The position numbers and the translations under genes are program-made. A stretch of 64,000 nucleotides of DNA, taken from the NCBI RefSeq assembly GCF_013407855.1, contig NZ_JACBZH010000001.1, forward strand, positions 6,076,001 through 6,140,000, given 5' to 3'. The notes under the pieces are model-generated. The model saw nothing but the letters and a program-made list of their open reading frames with translations, did no database searches and was not told where the DNA came from. Positions 8,110 through 16,796 of this stretch are shown here, piece by piece. This DNA comes from Actinopolymorpha rutila (lineage in GTDB: Bacteria > Actinomycetota > Actinomycetes > Propionibacteriales > Actinopolymorphaceae). Each line of letters starts with the position of its first letter. Positions within the stretch are counted from its first letter, which is position 1.

Positions 8110-9168
8110 TCAGTCTGTGAGCTTGGCAAGGACGCTGAGGAGGAGGTCGTTGTCCATCTCATGGCCGCTGTTCGGAGTGGTGTGGAGTGACACGCCATCC
8201 GGGGCTCCGGAAGCTGCGTAGATGCGGCGTAGGCGCTGGAATGACTCCGGAACGGTTTCGTTGAACGACGCCGAGCCGTTGTCGGGTCCGGGGACGTCGA
8301 GTTCGCCGAAGTGCAAAGCGAGTCGCCGTGGCGCGTTGAGGCCGGCGATGTCGGCGCGGTCGAGCCAGCCGAGGACGCCTGGGACGCAGTGAGCTGGGGC
8401 GTTGCCGCACTGGGCGAAGACTGCGGTGAACGATCCGAGCGTTCCACGGGCGAAGATCGACCGCACGCGTCGGCTGAACACAGGGTAGGTGCAGGCGAGG
8501 TCACCTCCCCACGAGATGCCTACCGCGTCGAACTGCCGCACATGGCAGGTAACGGCGAGCCATTCTTCCCAGCGCAGGAGGTCCTCGATCGTGTCCCCCA
8601 TGAGGGTGCGGCCGTTCTGGAAGCCGTCTGTGAGCAGCGTGTAGGTCATCTGCTGGCCCCAGCGCCAGTAAGTGAGGCTCTCGCCTTCGCGGTGTTGGGC
8701 CAGGTCCTGGAGCGCACCGAACCCACGAAGCTCGGGCAGCAAAACGGTGTGACCGGCTTGAGCCAGGATGTGGGCGAAGTTGTGGTGGTAGTCCTCGCGG
8801 ACGCCGGGAATCCCGCGACATTCATCAACCTGTCCGTGACCGTGCAGCGCGATCACCGCCGACCGAGCGGCGGGTAAGGACGAGCCGATCGGGCGGAGGA
8901 GGTACGCCGGGATACTCAGGTCAACGCTTACCTCCATGACAACCGCGACCACCTCAACGCCGTCGTGTTCCGTCTGGCGCATCTCCATGACTCGCCCCAG
9001 CTCCGGATACCCGTCGACACCTAGCAGCTCGGCCAGCTTCCGCCTGGCACGCGGCTGCCAGTCGGCCAGCGCCAGCCCGGCTCGGTCGAAGGAGAGCCAC
9101 GCAAGCGGCGTGACAGTTCGGTGCCGAAGGACCAGTTCGTCTTGCCCGACGAGAAAGGCGTACTCCAT
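8110..9168 (-). CDS. Alpha/beta hydrolase (acetyl-xylan esterase / dienelactone hydrolase type)
   Basis: 352 residues from an ATG. ALHGHGQV is the oxyanion-hole region; GISWGGDLA contains the nucleophile (GxSxGG). LHFGELDVPGPDN precedes the likely acid, and NSGHEMD carries the catalytic His. The N-terminal 110 residues form the lid-like region common in this esterase family. It is probably cytoplasmic because no signal peptide is seen. Substrate unknown. A cassette doublet lies just past its 3' end, and about 400 bases with no clear gene precede it. Confidence 0.78.
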   Translation of the reverse strand: MEYAFLVGQDELVLRHRTVTPLAWLSFDRAGLALADWQPRARRKLAELLGVDGYPELGRVMEMRQTEHDGVEVVAVVMEVSVDLSIPAYLLRPIGSSLPAARSAVIALHGHGQVDECRGIPGVREDYHHNFAHILAQAGHTVLLPELRGFGALQDLAQHREGESLTYWRWGQQMTYTLLTDGFQNGRTLMGDTIEDLLRWEEWLAVTCHVRQFDAVGISWGGDLACTYPVFSRRVRSIFARGTLGSFTAVFAQCGNAPAHCVPGVLGWLDRADIAGLNAPRRLALHFGELDVPGPDNGSASFNETVPESFQRLRRIYAASGAPDGVSLHTTPNSGHEMDNDLLLSVLAKLTD

Positions 9169-9578
9169 GCAGCCCAGCTTTAGGTAGCAGCAACGCGGAC
9201 GCCACCCTGCTTCACCCTGGGCGGCGTGCGCCCGCGCCGACCGAACGTCCCTCGACGAGTAGCAGCATGTGCTCCGTGTGGCCCGGTGGCGGCGAAGGGC
9301 CTGCCCGGCGAAACTTGCCGGTGGGTGCAGTGTCGCTCTGACCAGGCGGAGCGCCGATCTGCCGAGGAAATCGATGGCCAGGCAAGCACGGCGTCGAACT
9401 CGTGCAACATCCAGCTGGAACTGCTGAAAATCCTGTCGACATGCGAGGCCTACCTGCGGCAGAATCCGGCACGCTCATTCACACGACACCAGCGGGATCA
9501 CCGGACGAACTTGTCACCCGCTGGCCTAGCCGTAGCGCGGCCGCCCTCGGGTGGCCTGCGCTGCATGCGGAGGCCAGC
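9169..9578. other. Intergenic stretch; last 100 bases duplicated from upstream of the 445 gene
   Basis: From about 9480 (ACACGACACCAGCGGGATCA) to 9578 the sequence matches 345-444. Nothing recognisable is seen in 9169-9470. Confidence 0.55.
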
Positions 9579-9894
9579 ATGGGAGACAGGAACCGGGCGT
9601 TCGAGTTTGCGTGCTTCATCCATGCGACATTCCCCGGCGCAGTGCGTATCGCTGATGTTGCCGGTGGGCATGGCGAACTGGCCTACTGGCTACAGGAACT
9701 CGGCCGGGTCCCGGTCGTCATTGAACCGCGGGAAGCCCGGCTGCCCCGCTGGATCCAGCGAGACCTGCGAAAGCGAGCAATCCGCCAGGGACGACTGACC
9801 ACGATCGACCGCATCGCGCGGCCGGTGCAAGACGTCGACCTGGCGACTTTCGATCTCGTCGTTGCGCTCCATCCAGACCAGGCAACCGAACCCG
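9579..9894 (+). pseudogene. 5' part of a Methyltransf_32-like gene, interrupted by the IS
   Basis: From ATG 9579 the first 105 codons match the gene at 445 closely (ADVAGGHGELAYWLQELG, LHPDQATEP). The frame is cut at 9894 by the insertion sequence and resumes at 11203. Joining across the element with one CCCG copy restores E-P-A-V-R-A-A-V in frame, so the gene was intact when the IS landed. Confidence 0.9.
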
Positions 9895-9960
9895 TGGAGC
9901 TGACCCGGCTTGACGGACATCCAAGATCAGGGTTTCTGCCCTGGGGAAGGATGTCGGACC

Positions 9961-10275
9961 ATGGAGAGCATGGGCAAGAAGAAGCCGCGCCCGCGTCGCT
10001 CGTTCACGCCGGAGTTCAAGGCCGAGATCGTGGAGTTGTGCCGGCAGGGTGACCGGACGGTCGGTCAGGTCGCTGCGGACTTCGATCTGACCGAGACCGC
10101 GGTGCGGGACTGGGTCAAGCAGGCCGAACGCGACACCGGGGATCGGGTCGACGGTGGGCTGACCAGCGTCGAGCGGGAGGAGCTTGCCCAGCTGCGTCGG
10201 GACAACCGGCGGCTGAAGGAGGATGTGGAGATCCTCAAGCGGGCAACGGCTTTCTTCGCGAAGGAGACCCGGTGA
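9961..10275 (+). CDS. IS3-family transposase OrfA (helix-turn-helix)
   Basis: 104 residues from the ATG at 9961; a TTG at 9910 is in frame but lies in the terminal repeat. RRSFTPEFKAEIVELCRQG and AADFDLTETAVRDWVKQAE are the IS3 OrfA helix-turn-helix; the C-terminal EELAQLRRDNRRLKEDVEIL is the leucine-zipper-like coil used for multimerisation with OrfB. It overlaps OrfB by four bases (GTGA), which allows translational coupling or frameshifting into a fused transposase. Confidence 0.93.
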   Translation: MESMGKKKPRPRRSFTPEFKAEIVELCRQGDRTVGQVAADFDLTETAVRDWVKQAERDTGDRVDGGLTSVEREELAQLRRDNRRLKEDVEILKRATAFFAKETR

Positions 10276-11162
10276 ACGTCTACCCGTTCATCGAGGCGGA
10301 GAAGGCCGGCGACCACAACGTCAAGCGGGCGTGTGAGTTGCTGGAGGTCTCCCGTGCCGCCTACTACGCCCACCGCACCAGCCGGGTTTGTCCTCGTGCG
10401 CGCGAAGACGCCGAGCTGACCGAGCAGATCACGCAGCTGCACACCGCGTCCAAGGGCCGCTACGGAGCTCCCCGCATCCACGCCGAACTGCGCCGGTCCG
10501 GCAGGCGGCACGGCAGGAAGCGGGTGGCCCGGCTGATGCGACAGGCCGAGCTGGCCGGGCGGACACCGAAACGGTGGAAGAAGACCACGATCGCCGACCC
10601 GGACGCGGCCATCCGGGCGGACCTGATCCGCCGGGACTTCACCGCCGACGCCGCCTCCATCAACAGCCGCTGGTGTGGCGACATCACCTACGTGCCGACC
10701 TGGCAGGGCTGGCTGTACCTGGCCACCGTCATCGACATCTCCTCCCGCAAAGTGGTCGGCCAAGCGATCGCCGACCACCTGCGCACCAGCCTGGTCGCCG
10801 ACGCCCTGACCAACGCCGTCGCGGCCCGCGACCCCGACGCCGGCGTGGTCTTCCACTCCGACAGGGGCTGCCAGTACACCTCGGCCCAGTTCGCCGACCT
10901 GGCCGCCGACTACGACGTCAGGCTGTCGGTAGGCCGCACCGGTCAGTGCTGGGACAACGCCCTGGCCGAATCGTTCTTCGCCTCGCTCAAGGGCGAATGC
11001 CTCAACACCCAGCCCTGGCCAACCCGAGCACACGCCCGACACGCCATCGTCGACTACATCGCCTGGTACAACAACACCCGACTCCACTCCGCCCTCGGCT
11101 ACCAAACACCCACCGAGTTCGAACACGCCAACCAAGACCAACTCACCGAGCAGACAGCTTGA
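10272..11162 (+). CDS. IS3-family transposase OrfB (DDE integrase domain)
   Basis: 296 residues from a GTG. HTH_21-like N-terminus, then the rve catalytic core: WCGDITYVP (first Asp), VVFHSDRGCQYTS (second Asp) and DNALAESFFASLKGE (Glu) form the DDE triad. The length and all key residues are intact, so the element should be active. It acts with OrfA to cut and join the element ends. Confidence 0.95.
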   Translation: MNVYPFIEAEKAGDHNVKRACELLEVSRAAYYAHRTSRVCPRAREDAELTEQITQLHTASKGRYGAPRIHAELRRSGRRHGRKRVARLMRQAELAGRTPKRWKKTTIADPDAAIRADLIRRDFTADAASINSRWCGDITYVPTWQGWLYLATVIDISSRKVVGQAIADHLRTSLVADALTNAVAARDPDAGVVFHSDRGCQYTSAQFADLAADYDVRLSVGRTGQCWDNALAESFFASLKGECLNTQPWPTRAHARHAIVDYIAWYNNTRLHSALGYQTPTEFEHANQDQLTEQTA

Positions 11163-11202
11163 CCAAGCCATCAAACCTGTCCGTCAACGCGGGGCAACTC
11201 CA

Positions 11203-11448
11203 CCCGCCGTCCGCGCAGCCGTCAAACACAACCTCGACTTCGCGGTCGTTCCCTGCTGTGTCTTCGCCGACGACGGAGTCACATACTCATCCCAAACGTG
11301 GCTTGACTACCTCGCCTCGATCGCACCCGGAGCCGTTACCAGCCATCTCCCGATCTCCGGCGCCAACACCGTCCTATGGCGCCACAAAGGTTCACCTGGC
11401 CAGCCGGAAGGCAAAGACATCCACCTCACCGAGGGCAACCCCCCATGA
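11203..11448 (+). pseudogene. 3' part of the interrupted methyltransferase gene
   Basis: It continues the 9579 frame after the IS: AVKHNLDFAVVPCCVFADDG, the PCC motif, then ISGANTVLWRHKG and a stop at 11446-11448. It is highly similar to the end of the gene at 445. Confidence 0.9.
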
Positions 11449-11743
11449 ATGAAGGCAGCGAAGCCAACCCACGACTGCAGATTCACGACCATGCGCGTCC
11501 CGTCCCCACCAGCACGGCACCGGGCACACGATCACGAGCTGGTGGTCCGCGAGCGGGTGTCGTCCGCGAGCAGGAGATACGGCGCCGGACACGGTGTAGG
11601 GTTGAAGTCTCCTGGAGGCCTTGTGCGTGGCTTGAATGGCCCCCTCGTGGCCCGCGCAGCCACACTCCTTCCCGACCTCTTCGGCGTATCCGCGTGCGCT
11701 GTTAGTGCCATGACCTGCGCGCGGCCCGCTGGGCCGGGCTGGG
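11449..11743. repeat. Gene-free stretch with doublet TGGCCC x2
   Basis: TGGCCC at 11637-11642 and 11648-11653 (period 11), as at 23798 and 33480. A frame starting at 11445 (MNEGSEANPRLQ), overlapping the previous stop, is short and unrecognised. CGGCCC-GCT-GGGCCG near 11722 could be a terminator for the minus-strand gene. Confidence 0.5.
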
Positions 11744-13039
11744 TCAGCCGGCTTGCTCGCTGACTGACCGGAACCAGGATGCTGCCCGGTCGAGCAGATC
11801 GGCCTCGTTCGGGCCTGTCAGCAGGTGCCCCTCGCCGGGGTAGACGACGTATTCGCTGAGCACTCCATGTTGACGCAATGCGGCGTGCCAGGCCTCGCCA
11901 TGTGGGACAGCGAGACCGTGCTCGCCGTAGACCAGAAGCATCGGCACCGTGACTCGGTTCGCACGCTCGACTGGTGAGGTCGCCGCCCAAGCGTCTGGGC
12001 GTTCGTCTGGTGATCCGCCGCGCCATCGGTTCTGCATCTGCAGGCTGGTGCCCGTGAGGAGCCGCAAGTCGGCAAGGCCTTCCCAACACACGGCGGCCCG
12101 GAACGGATGCGCGTTCGTCACGATGCGGTTGACCAGGTAACCGCCGTAGCTGTGCCCGATCACGTAGGCCTGTTCCAAGTCGACCAGCCCGGTTTCACCC
12201 GCCGCAGAGACCGCGGCGCAGATCTCGGCGACCTCGAGATCTGCGTTGGGGAGCCCGTCGCCTCGAAATGCTTGCCACATGGCGTCCGGGCCCAGGATGC
12301 CGCTCGCGCGGAACTCGGGCATGAGAGCGGCGAAGCCACGTGCACACCACTGCGGGAGGTGGCCTACGTCGCCTGCCTGGAACGCGGCCACCGGACCGCC
12401 GTGGAGCTCGACCACCAGCGGCCACGGCCCGTTCCCCCGTCCGACCGGGACGGCGAGGACCCCCTCAAGTGTCCCCGCCTGCGACGGCCATCGAAGGAGC
12501 CGGTACGTCGCCCGCTCGTCCCTGTGGCTGTCGGTGTTTTGGTTCACCTGAACGGCCCGGCCATCGCGGTCGATCCGCAGCCGGGTCCTGAAACCGTCTA
12601 GTTCAACGCGGACTGCCTCCACATACCGACCGGCCGCGCCGGGGGCTACGTCGACGTAGGAGGCGTCATCGTCGGGATTCACCCACCACCAGTGACCGGA
12701 GTCTGGTTCCACCGCGACGACTGAGCGGCGGATCCCCCGGAATGCGGCCACCGTAAGAACGCTTCCGTCTGGCGACCAGGTAAGCGGCCCCGCCAACCGA
12801 AGATCGGGCGGCAGCACAGCGACCCAACCGTGACAATCACGAACAAGCAGCCGGAACCACCACGGGAACTGCGGGTCACAGTCACTGTTAAGCAGAGCCA
12901 CGCGACCGGCGCCACTCCTCGTCACACATGTCGTGTAGCCGACGAAGTCTGCCAGATCGACATCGGCATCCGGATCAGCTCCCACCAACGCATCCTCACA
13001 CGACCGGCGCTTCCTCGGATCAGGCTGCTCGGTTGTCAT
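11744..13039 (-). pseudogene. S9-family (prolyl oligopeptidase type) peptidase, N-terminally truncated
   Basis: The C-terminal catalytic domain is complete: LVVELHGGPVAAF (oxyanion region), YVIGHSYGGYLVNR (nucleophile Ser), LLVYGEHGLAVP (region of the Asp) and YPGEGHLLTG (His). Only part of the beta-propeller domain precedes it (LTWSPDGSVLTVAAF is a blade). The family is usually 600-700 residues. The native 5' end is lost at about 13009, where a fragment of the kinase gene found intact at 51830 begins in the opposite sense; the ATG at 13039 lies in that foreign DNA. It may still make a shortened protein. The complete S9 gene is at 37446-39755. Confidence 0.7.
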
Positions 13040-13364
13040 CGACATGAGCATGGGCTGGGAGTTCCAGTGGCAGCGCCTGGACGCCATCGCCGGGAAGCTG
13101 CCAGAGGTGTCCTTCCTCCCGATCATTCTGCGCTGTCATCGCGACATCACCGTTGATCGCATCACCCGCCGACACGAAGACAGCGATGGCACACGATCAA
13201 CCGCTGCCCAGATCCTGGCCGGTCACCCACACGTGTGGGACTACCTCGAGCAGCTGCAACGTCCAGACGTCCGATTCGTCGATGCGGCGCAAGGAGCCGA
13301 ACTCGTCTACACCCATACGCTGAAGCACCTAGAGGACCTCGCGAGGCACGCTGGGGTCAAGTGA
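13009..13364 (+). pseudogene. 3' fragment of a P-loop kinase gene (paralogue of 51830-52429)
   Basis: From FLGSGCSVVIDMSMGWEF to the end the translation is about 90% identical to the intact kinase at 51830-52429. The Walker A half is missing, so it cannot be active. The DNA match begins abruptly at about 13009, inside what was the truncated S9 gene. Confidence 0.85.
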
Positions 13365-13403
13365 GTGTGACATTCCGAGTGGTTTCTCAACGGCGGGAAA
13401 CAG

Positions 13404-13793
13404 TCAGTGTGATGGCCCCGACTGGGCAGTGATCTCGGACTGGATGTGCGTAAGCATGGCATCGGGTGGGATGCATGGCATCGGCTTCGTGGCTCTGAGC
13501 CCAGCGAGCGCCCCGCCGGCGACGATGTAGTCGCCCTCCCTCGCGACGATTGAGCCGTCTGGACCGAGTAGCTCCACCATGCCGCCGTCGCCTACTCGGG
13601 CCGTGAAACCAGCGGGCCACACGACCCAGAGGCGACGAGAACCAGAGGCAAGGTAGGGGCAGCCGGAGTCGTCTGCCGCGAGGACGCCGCTGATTCGCGC
13701 CGCCCTGCCTGGATCGCCGGGCTCCCACGCTGAGGTGGCTATCGCGATAGGCCTGCCTACCGCGGGCCGGCCAGTCTTCGGTGAACCCTCCAT
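13404..13793 (-). CDS. Hypothetical protein with a beta-rich core
   Basis: 129 residues from the ATG at 13793; longer in-frame starts exist. The centre (RRLWVVWPAGFTARV, VELLGPDGSIVAREGDYI) resembles a group of small actinobacterial (lipo)proteins with a 'WPAGF-AR ... GPDG-VVA-EGD' pattern, but the N-terminus has no signal peptide or lipobox, so it may be truncated. No function can be assigned. It lies divergent from the leader peptide and ABC operon. Confidence 0.55.
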   Translation of the reverse strand: MEGSPKTGRPAVGRPIAIATSAWEPGDPGRAARISGVLAADDSGCPYLASGSRRLWVVWPAGFTARVGDGGMVELLGPDGSIVAREGDYIVAGGALAGLRATKPMPCIPPDAMLTHIQSEITAQSGPSH

Positions 13794-13972
13794 ACCCCCG
13801 AATTTAGGCGACGAGCCATCCCGCGGTGTCCGTAGCCCGGCTCGCGTCACGGCTACAAGCAGCGAAAGCAGGACCCCCGCTTGGAAGATCAGCGCGTAAC
13901 GCGTCGTTCGGCTACTTCCGCAGCCGGTGGTAGTGTGCTGCCTGCGAAGCTCTGCTGAAGGAGGTGGTGAGC

Positions 13973-14035
13973 ATGACCCTCGCGATGTCGCATGTCCGCT
14001 GCGGGTGGTCTGTCATCGCCGGAGCTTCGCGTTGA
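13973..14035 (+). CDS. 20-residue leader peptide upstream of the ABC exporter operon
   Basis: ATG at 13973 is preceded by a very strong ribosome-binding site (AAGGAGGTGGTGAGC). It encodes MTLAMSHVRCGWSVIAGASR and a stop, 60 bases before the ABC ATPase start. TAGTGT (13931-13936) with TTCGGC 18 bases earlier is a plausible promoter. A short, well-translated frame before a drug-exporter operon suggests ribosome-stalling or translational attenuation; no alternative hairpins were proven. Because it is so short, this rests on the SD and position. Confidence 0.5.
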   Translation: MTLAMSHVRCGWSVIAGASR

Positions 14036-14094
14036 TCTGATTTTCGACACGCATCCTCTGTCGCGGCGCGCCCGCCGTCACATAGGAGTTCGTC

Positions 14095-15027
14095 GTGCCG
14101 GAAGGCAGTGACCTTGTAGTTGCGCGTAACCTCACCAAGCGGTTCGGCTCACGCGTGGCCGTTGACCGCCTCACCTTCTCCGTCAGCCCGGGTGAGTTCC
14201 TGGGCATTCTGGGCCCCAACGGTGCCGGCAAGACCTCCACCATGCGGATGGTTGGCTGCGCCTCACCGATCAGCGCGGGGATCCTCCGGGTACTGGGCCG
14301 CGATCCCGACACCGATGGGCCGGCCATCCGGGCCAAGCTTGGCATCGTTCCCCAGGCAGACATTCTGGACGGCAATCTGAGCGTCGCTGAGAACGTCTAC
14401 ATCTACGCCAGATACTTCGACATACCTCGGCGAGACGCCCGGCGGAAGACCGCTGAGCTGTTGGAGTTCGTTGCCCTGGCCGAGCGAGCCAAAGACCTTG
14501 TCGACGATCTGTCCGGCGGTATGAAACGTCGCGTCGTTATCGCCCGAGCGTTGGTAAGCGACCCGCAGCTGATGCTGTTGGACGAACCCACCACCGGCCT
14601 TGATCCGCAGGCGCGGCACCTTGTCTGGGGACGTCTTCGGGAGCTGCGTCGGCTCGGCGTCACGCAGATCCTCACCACACACTTCATGGACGAAGCCCAA
14701 CAGCTGTGCGACCGGATCATGGTGATGGATCAGGGCCGAGTAATCGCCGAAGGCTCGCCTCGGTCCTTGATCGATCGATATTGCAGCCGCGACGTGGTGG
14801 AAGTACACGCCGCGGGCTGCTACCTCGCCGAGAACGAAGTGCGCCTGGAGCAGCTGGGCGACAGGTCGGAACGACTGCCGGATCGGCTGCTCCTGTATAC
14901 CGACGACGGTGACGCGTTAGCCCGGCTCGTCCCGAGCCTTGCCCCTAACGCGGAAGCCGTCCTGGTTCGGCGGGGAACCCTGGAGGACGTGTTCCTCCAC
15001 CTGACCGGCCGCGGGCTCGGTGAGTGA
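14095..15027 (+). CDS. ABC transporter ATP-binding protein (DrrA/NodI type)
   Basis: 310 residues from GTG. Walker A is GPNGAGKTS (about residue 41), the signature LSGGMKRR (about 142), Walker B LMLLDEPTTGLDP, with the H-loop in TTHFMDEAQ. The C-terminal 90 residues form the extra domain typical of the DrrA/NodI subfamily. It powers export by the two ABC-2 permeases encoded directly downstream, with overlapping stop and start codons on both junctions. Likely role: efflux of an antibiotic or lipid-like compound across the cytoplasmic membrane. Confidence 0.9.
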   Translation: MPEGSDLVVARNLTKRFGSRVAVDRLTFSVSPGEFLGILGPNGAGKTSTMRMVGCASPISAGILRVLGRDPDTDGPAIRAKLGIVPQADILDGNLSVAENVYIYARYFDIPRRDARRKTAELLEFVALAERAKDLVDDLSGGMKRRVVIARALVSDPQLMLLDEPTTGLDPQARHLVWGRLRELRRLGVTQILTTHFMDEAQQLCDRIMVMDQGRVIAEGSPRSLIDRYCSRDVVEVHAAGCYLAENEVRLEQLGDRSERLPDRLLLYTDDGDALARLVPSLAPNAEAVLVRRGTLEDVFLHLTGRGLGE

Positions 15028-15802
15028 GATGGCCGCCGGCACACGAACACTGCGTCTTGTCGAACATCATCTACTGACGCAACGACGACGCTGGAAGTCG
15101 GTCGCCCTGACCGCTGTCGGTCCTGTGTCCTTCCTGATAGCTGTCGGTGTCGGGCTTGGGCACGTGATCGACCGCCACGGCGCCATGGCCGGGTCGGGTA
15201 CCTACCTGCAGTACCTCGCCCCCGGGCTGCTGGCCGCGACCGCGATGCAGACCGCCGCGAATCAGAACGCATATCCCGTCGCAGGGGCCGCCCGAATCGG
15301 TTCCACCTTCGACCTCATGCTGATGACGCCACTGCGTGTCTGGAACATATGCATTGGTCAACTGATCTGGACCGCACTCAACCTCCTGGTGGTGCTGGTC
15401 CCGATGTGGGCATGCACCGTGGTGCTCGGCGCCATGACCGGAGTCAGGAGCCTGCTCGCGCTCGCGGCCGCATTGATGTGCGGCCTAGCGTTCGGCCCCG
15501 CCGTCGCAGCACTGTGCGCCTGGCTACGCGGCTACGCCGGCATCCCCGTCCTGTTGAACCTCATCATCACCCCGCTGTACTTCCTCGGCGGCGTGTTCTT
15601 CCCCCTCCACCGGCTCCCACCCGGCCTTCAAGCGGCCGCGCAGCTGACACCCCTCCACCACGGCGTGGAGCTGACCCGCGAGCTGGCCGCCGGGCCGCTA
15701 CAGGTAACCGATGCCGGCCTGCACACCGCCGTGTTGGCCGCCTACCTGGTTGCGGGCACATGGCTCGCTCACCGCGCGTTCGAACGGAGACTGCTCCGAT
15801 GA
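15020..15802 (+). CDS. ABC-2 type permease, first subunit
   Basis: 260 residues; the GTG at 15020 overlaps the ATPase stop by eight bases (an ATG follows at 15029). About six membrane segments are visible (SVALTAVGPVSFLIAVGVGL, LNLLVVLVPMWACTVVLGA, ALAAALMCGLAFGPAVAALC, IPVLLNLIITPLYFLGGVFF). FFPLHRLPPGLQAAAQLTPL is the ABC-2 signature region before the last helix. It pairs with the next gene as a heterodimeric channel. Confidence 0.88.
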   Translation: MSEMAAGTRTLRLVEHHLLTQRRRWKSVALTAVGPVSFLIAVGVGLGHVIDRHGAMAGSGTYLQYLAPGLLAATAMQTAANQNAYPVAGAARIGSTFDLMLMTPLRVWNICIGQLIWTALNLLVVLVPMWACTVVLGAMTGVRSLLALAAALMCGLAFGPAVAALCAWLRGYAGIPVLLNLIITPLYFLGGVFFPLHRLPPGLQAAAQLTPLHHGVELTRELAAGPLQVTDAGLHTAVLAAYLVAGTWLAHRAFERRLLR

Positions 15803-16590
15803 CCACACTCGCCTCACGAACAAGCCTTCCCACCTACCGCAGCCTCCGAGTCGCGGAGCGCAAGTACGTCATCTATCGCCGCGAGTGGTGGGCCATGCTC
15901 CTCGGCACATTCCAGCCCGTGCTGTACCTCGCCGGCATCGGACTCGGTGTCGGCACCCTCGTCGGAACTATCGACTTCGGTGACCAACAGGTGTCCTACC
16001 TCGCCTACGTCGCGCCAGGGCTCATGGCGGCAGCGGCCATGAACGGCTCCCTCGACGAGGTGATCTCCTCGCTGCTCTGGGACCTACGCCAAACCAAGAT
16101 TCACGACGTCACACTCAGTACACCGATCCAACCTGTCGACCTGGCCGCAGGCGAGGTGCTCGCAGCCGTCCTCCGGGCAACGACCTACTCCGCTTCGTTC
16201 CTTGCAATCAGCTGGATCCTCGGCGCGGTGCCCTCACTGTGGGGCCTGCTCGCCGTGCCCGCAGCAACATTCGTCGGAGCCGTCTTCGCCTGCGTCGGCT
16301 GCGCCATCACCACCTACCTCCGCACACACGCAGACATCGGCACAGTCGAAGTCGTCCTGCTGCCGATCCTGCTCTTCTCAGCCACCCTGTTCCCACCCTC
16401 CGCCTATCCCGCTCCGCTACACGTACTTGCCGAAATAAGCCCACTCACCCGCGGAGCGGACCTCCTACGCTGCCTCACCACCGGAGAACTCCACTGGACC
16501 ATCGCCGCCGACATCGCATACCTGCTAGGCATCGCCACAACCTCGTTCACCATCGCCGTACACCGACTCGACAGACAGCTCCGCCACTAG
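15799..16590 (+). CDS. ABC-2 type permease, second subunit
   Basis: 263 residues from the ATG at 15799, overlapping the previous stop as ATGA, so translation is coupled. Six membrane segments are expected (AMLLGTFQPVLYLAGIGLGV, FLAISWILGAVPSL, VEVVLLPILLFSATLF). FPPSAYPAPLHVLAEISPLT is the ABC-2 signature region. Its length and arrangement equal the first permease. It is the last gene of the operon. Confidence 0.88.
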   Translation: MTTLASRTSLPTYRSLRVAERKYVIYRREWWAMLLGTFQPVLYLAGIGLGVGTLVGTIDFGDQQVSYLAYVAPGLMAAAAMNGSLDEVISSLLWDLRQTKIHDVTLSTPIQPVDLAAGEVLAAVLRATTYSASFLAISWILGAVPSLWGLLAVPAATFVGAVFACVGCAITTYLRTHADIGTVEVVLLPILLFSATLFPPSAYPAPLHVLAEISPLTRGADLLRCLTTGELHWTIAADIAYLLGIATTSFTIAVHRLDRQLRH

Positions 16591-16747
16591 AACAGGAGGG
16601 TGCCAAGCTCGTGGCTTCTGGTGGTTCCTCCTTTAATCGACCTGTGCGGGCTTGCAGTTCGTAGAAATCGGCGCAGGGGCACTGTCGGTCGAGAGTTCGG
16701 TGTGGCTGCCTGTCTCGGCGATGATGCCGTCGGCGTCCTTGATCATC

Positions 16748-16785
16748 CTCGTCAGCCGCAAGGAACTAATACGCGGGCTGACGAG
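16748..16785. terminator. Perfect 10-bp inverted repeat between convergent genes
   Basis: CTCGTCAGCC (16748-16757) pairs exactly with GGCTGACGAG (16776-16785) around an 18-base loop. It sits between the ABC operon end and the 3' end of the minus-strand APH gene and could stop transcription both ways. Confidence 0.45.
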
Positions 16786-16796
16786 CAATCGTGTTA

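Larger units (their letters stand above)
9895..11202 (+). mobile_element. IS3-family insertion sequence, copy 1 (1308 bp)
   Basis: The ends are imperfect inverted repeats starting TGGAG (TGGAGCTGACCCGG left; TGGAGTTGCCCCGC as right-end reverse complement, both then reaching TTGACGGACA). The target duplication CCCG is at 9891-9894 and 11203-11206. It carries the usual two overlapping transposase frames. Copy 2, of the same length and with identical encoded proteins, is at 41295-42602 in reverse orientation. Confidence 0.93.

Noticed and set aside
10065..11174. 369-residue minus-strand frame across the IS (and its copy at 41323-42432)
   Set aside because: It is the antisense of the transposase genes and low in sequence complexity; the DDE protein on the other strand is real.
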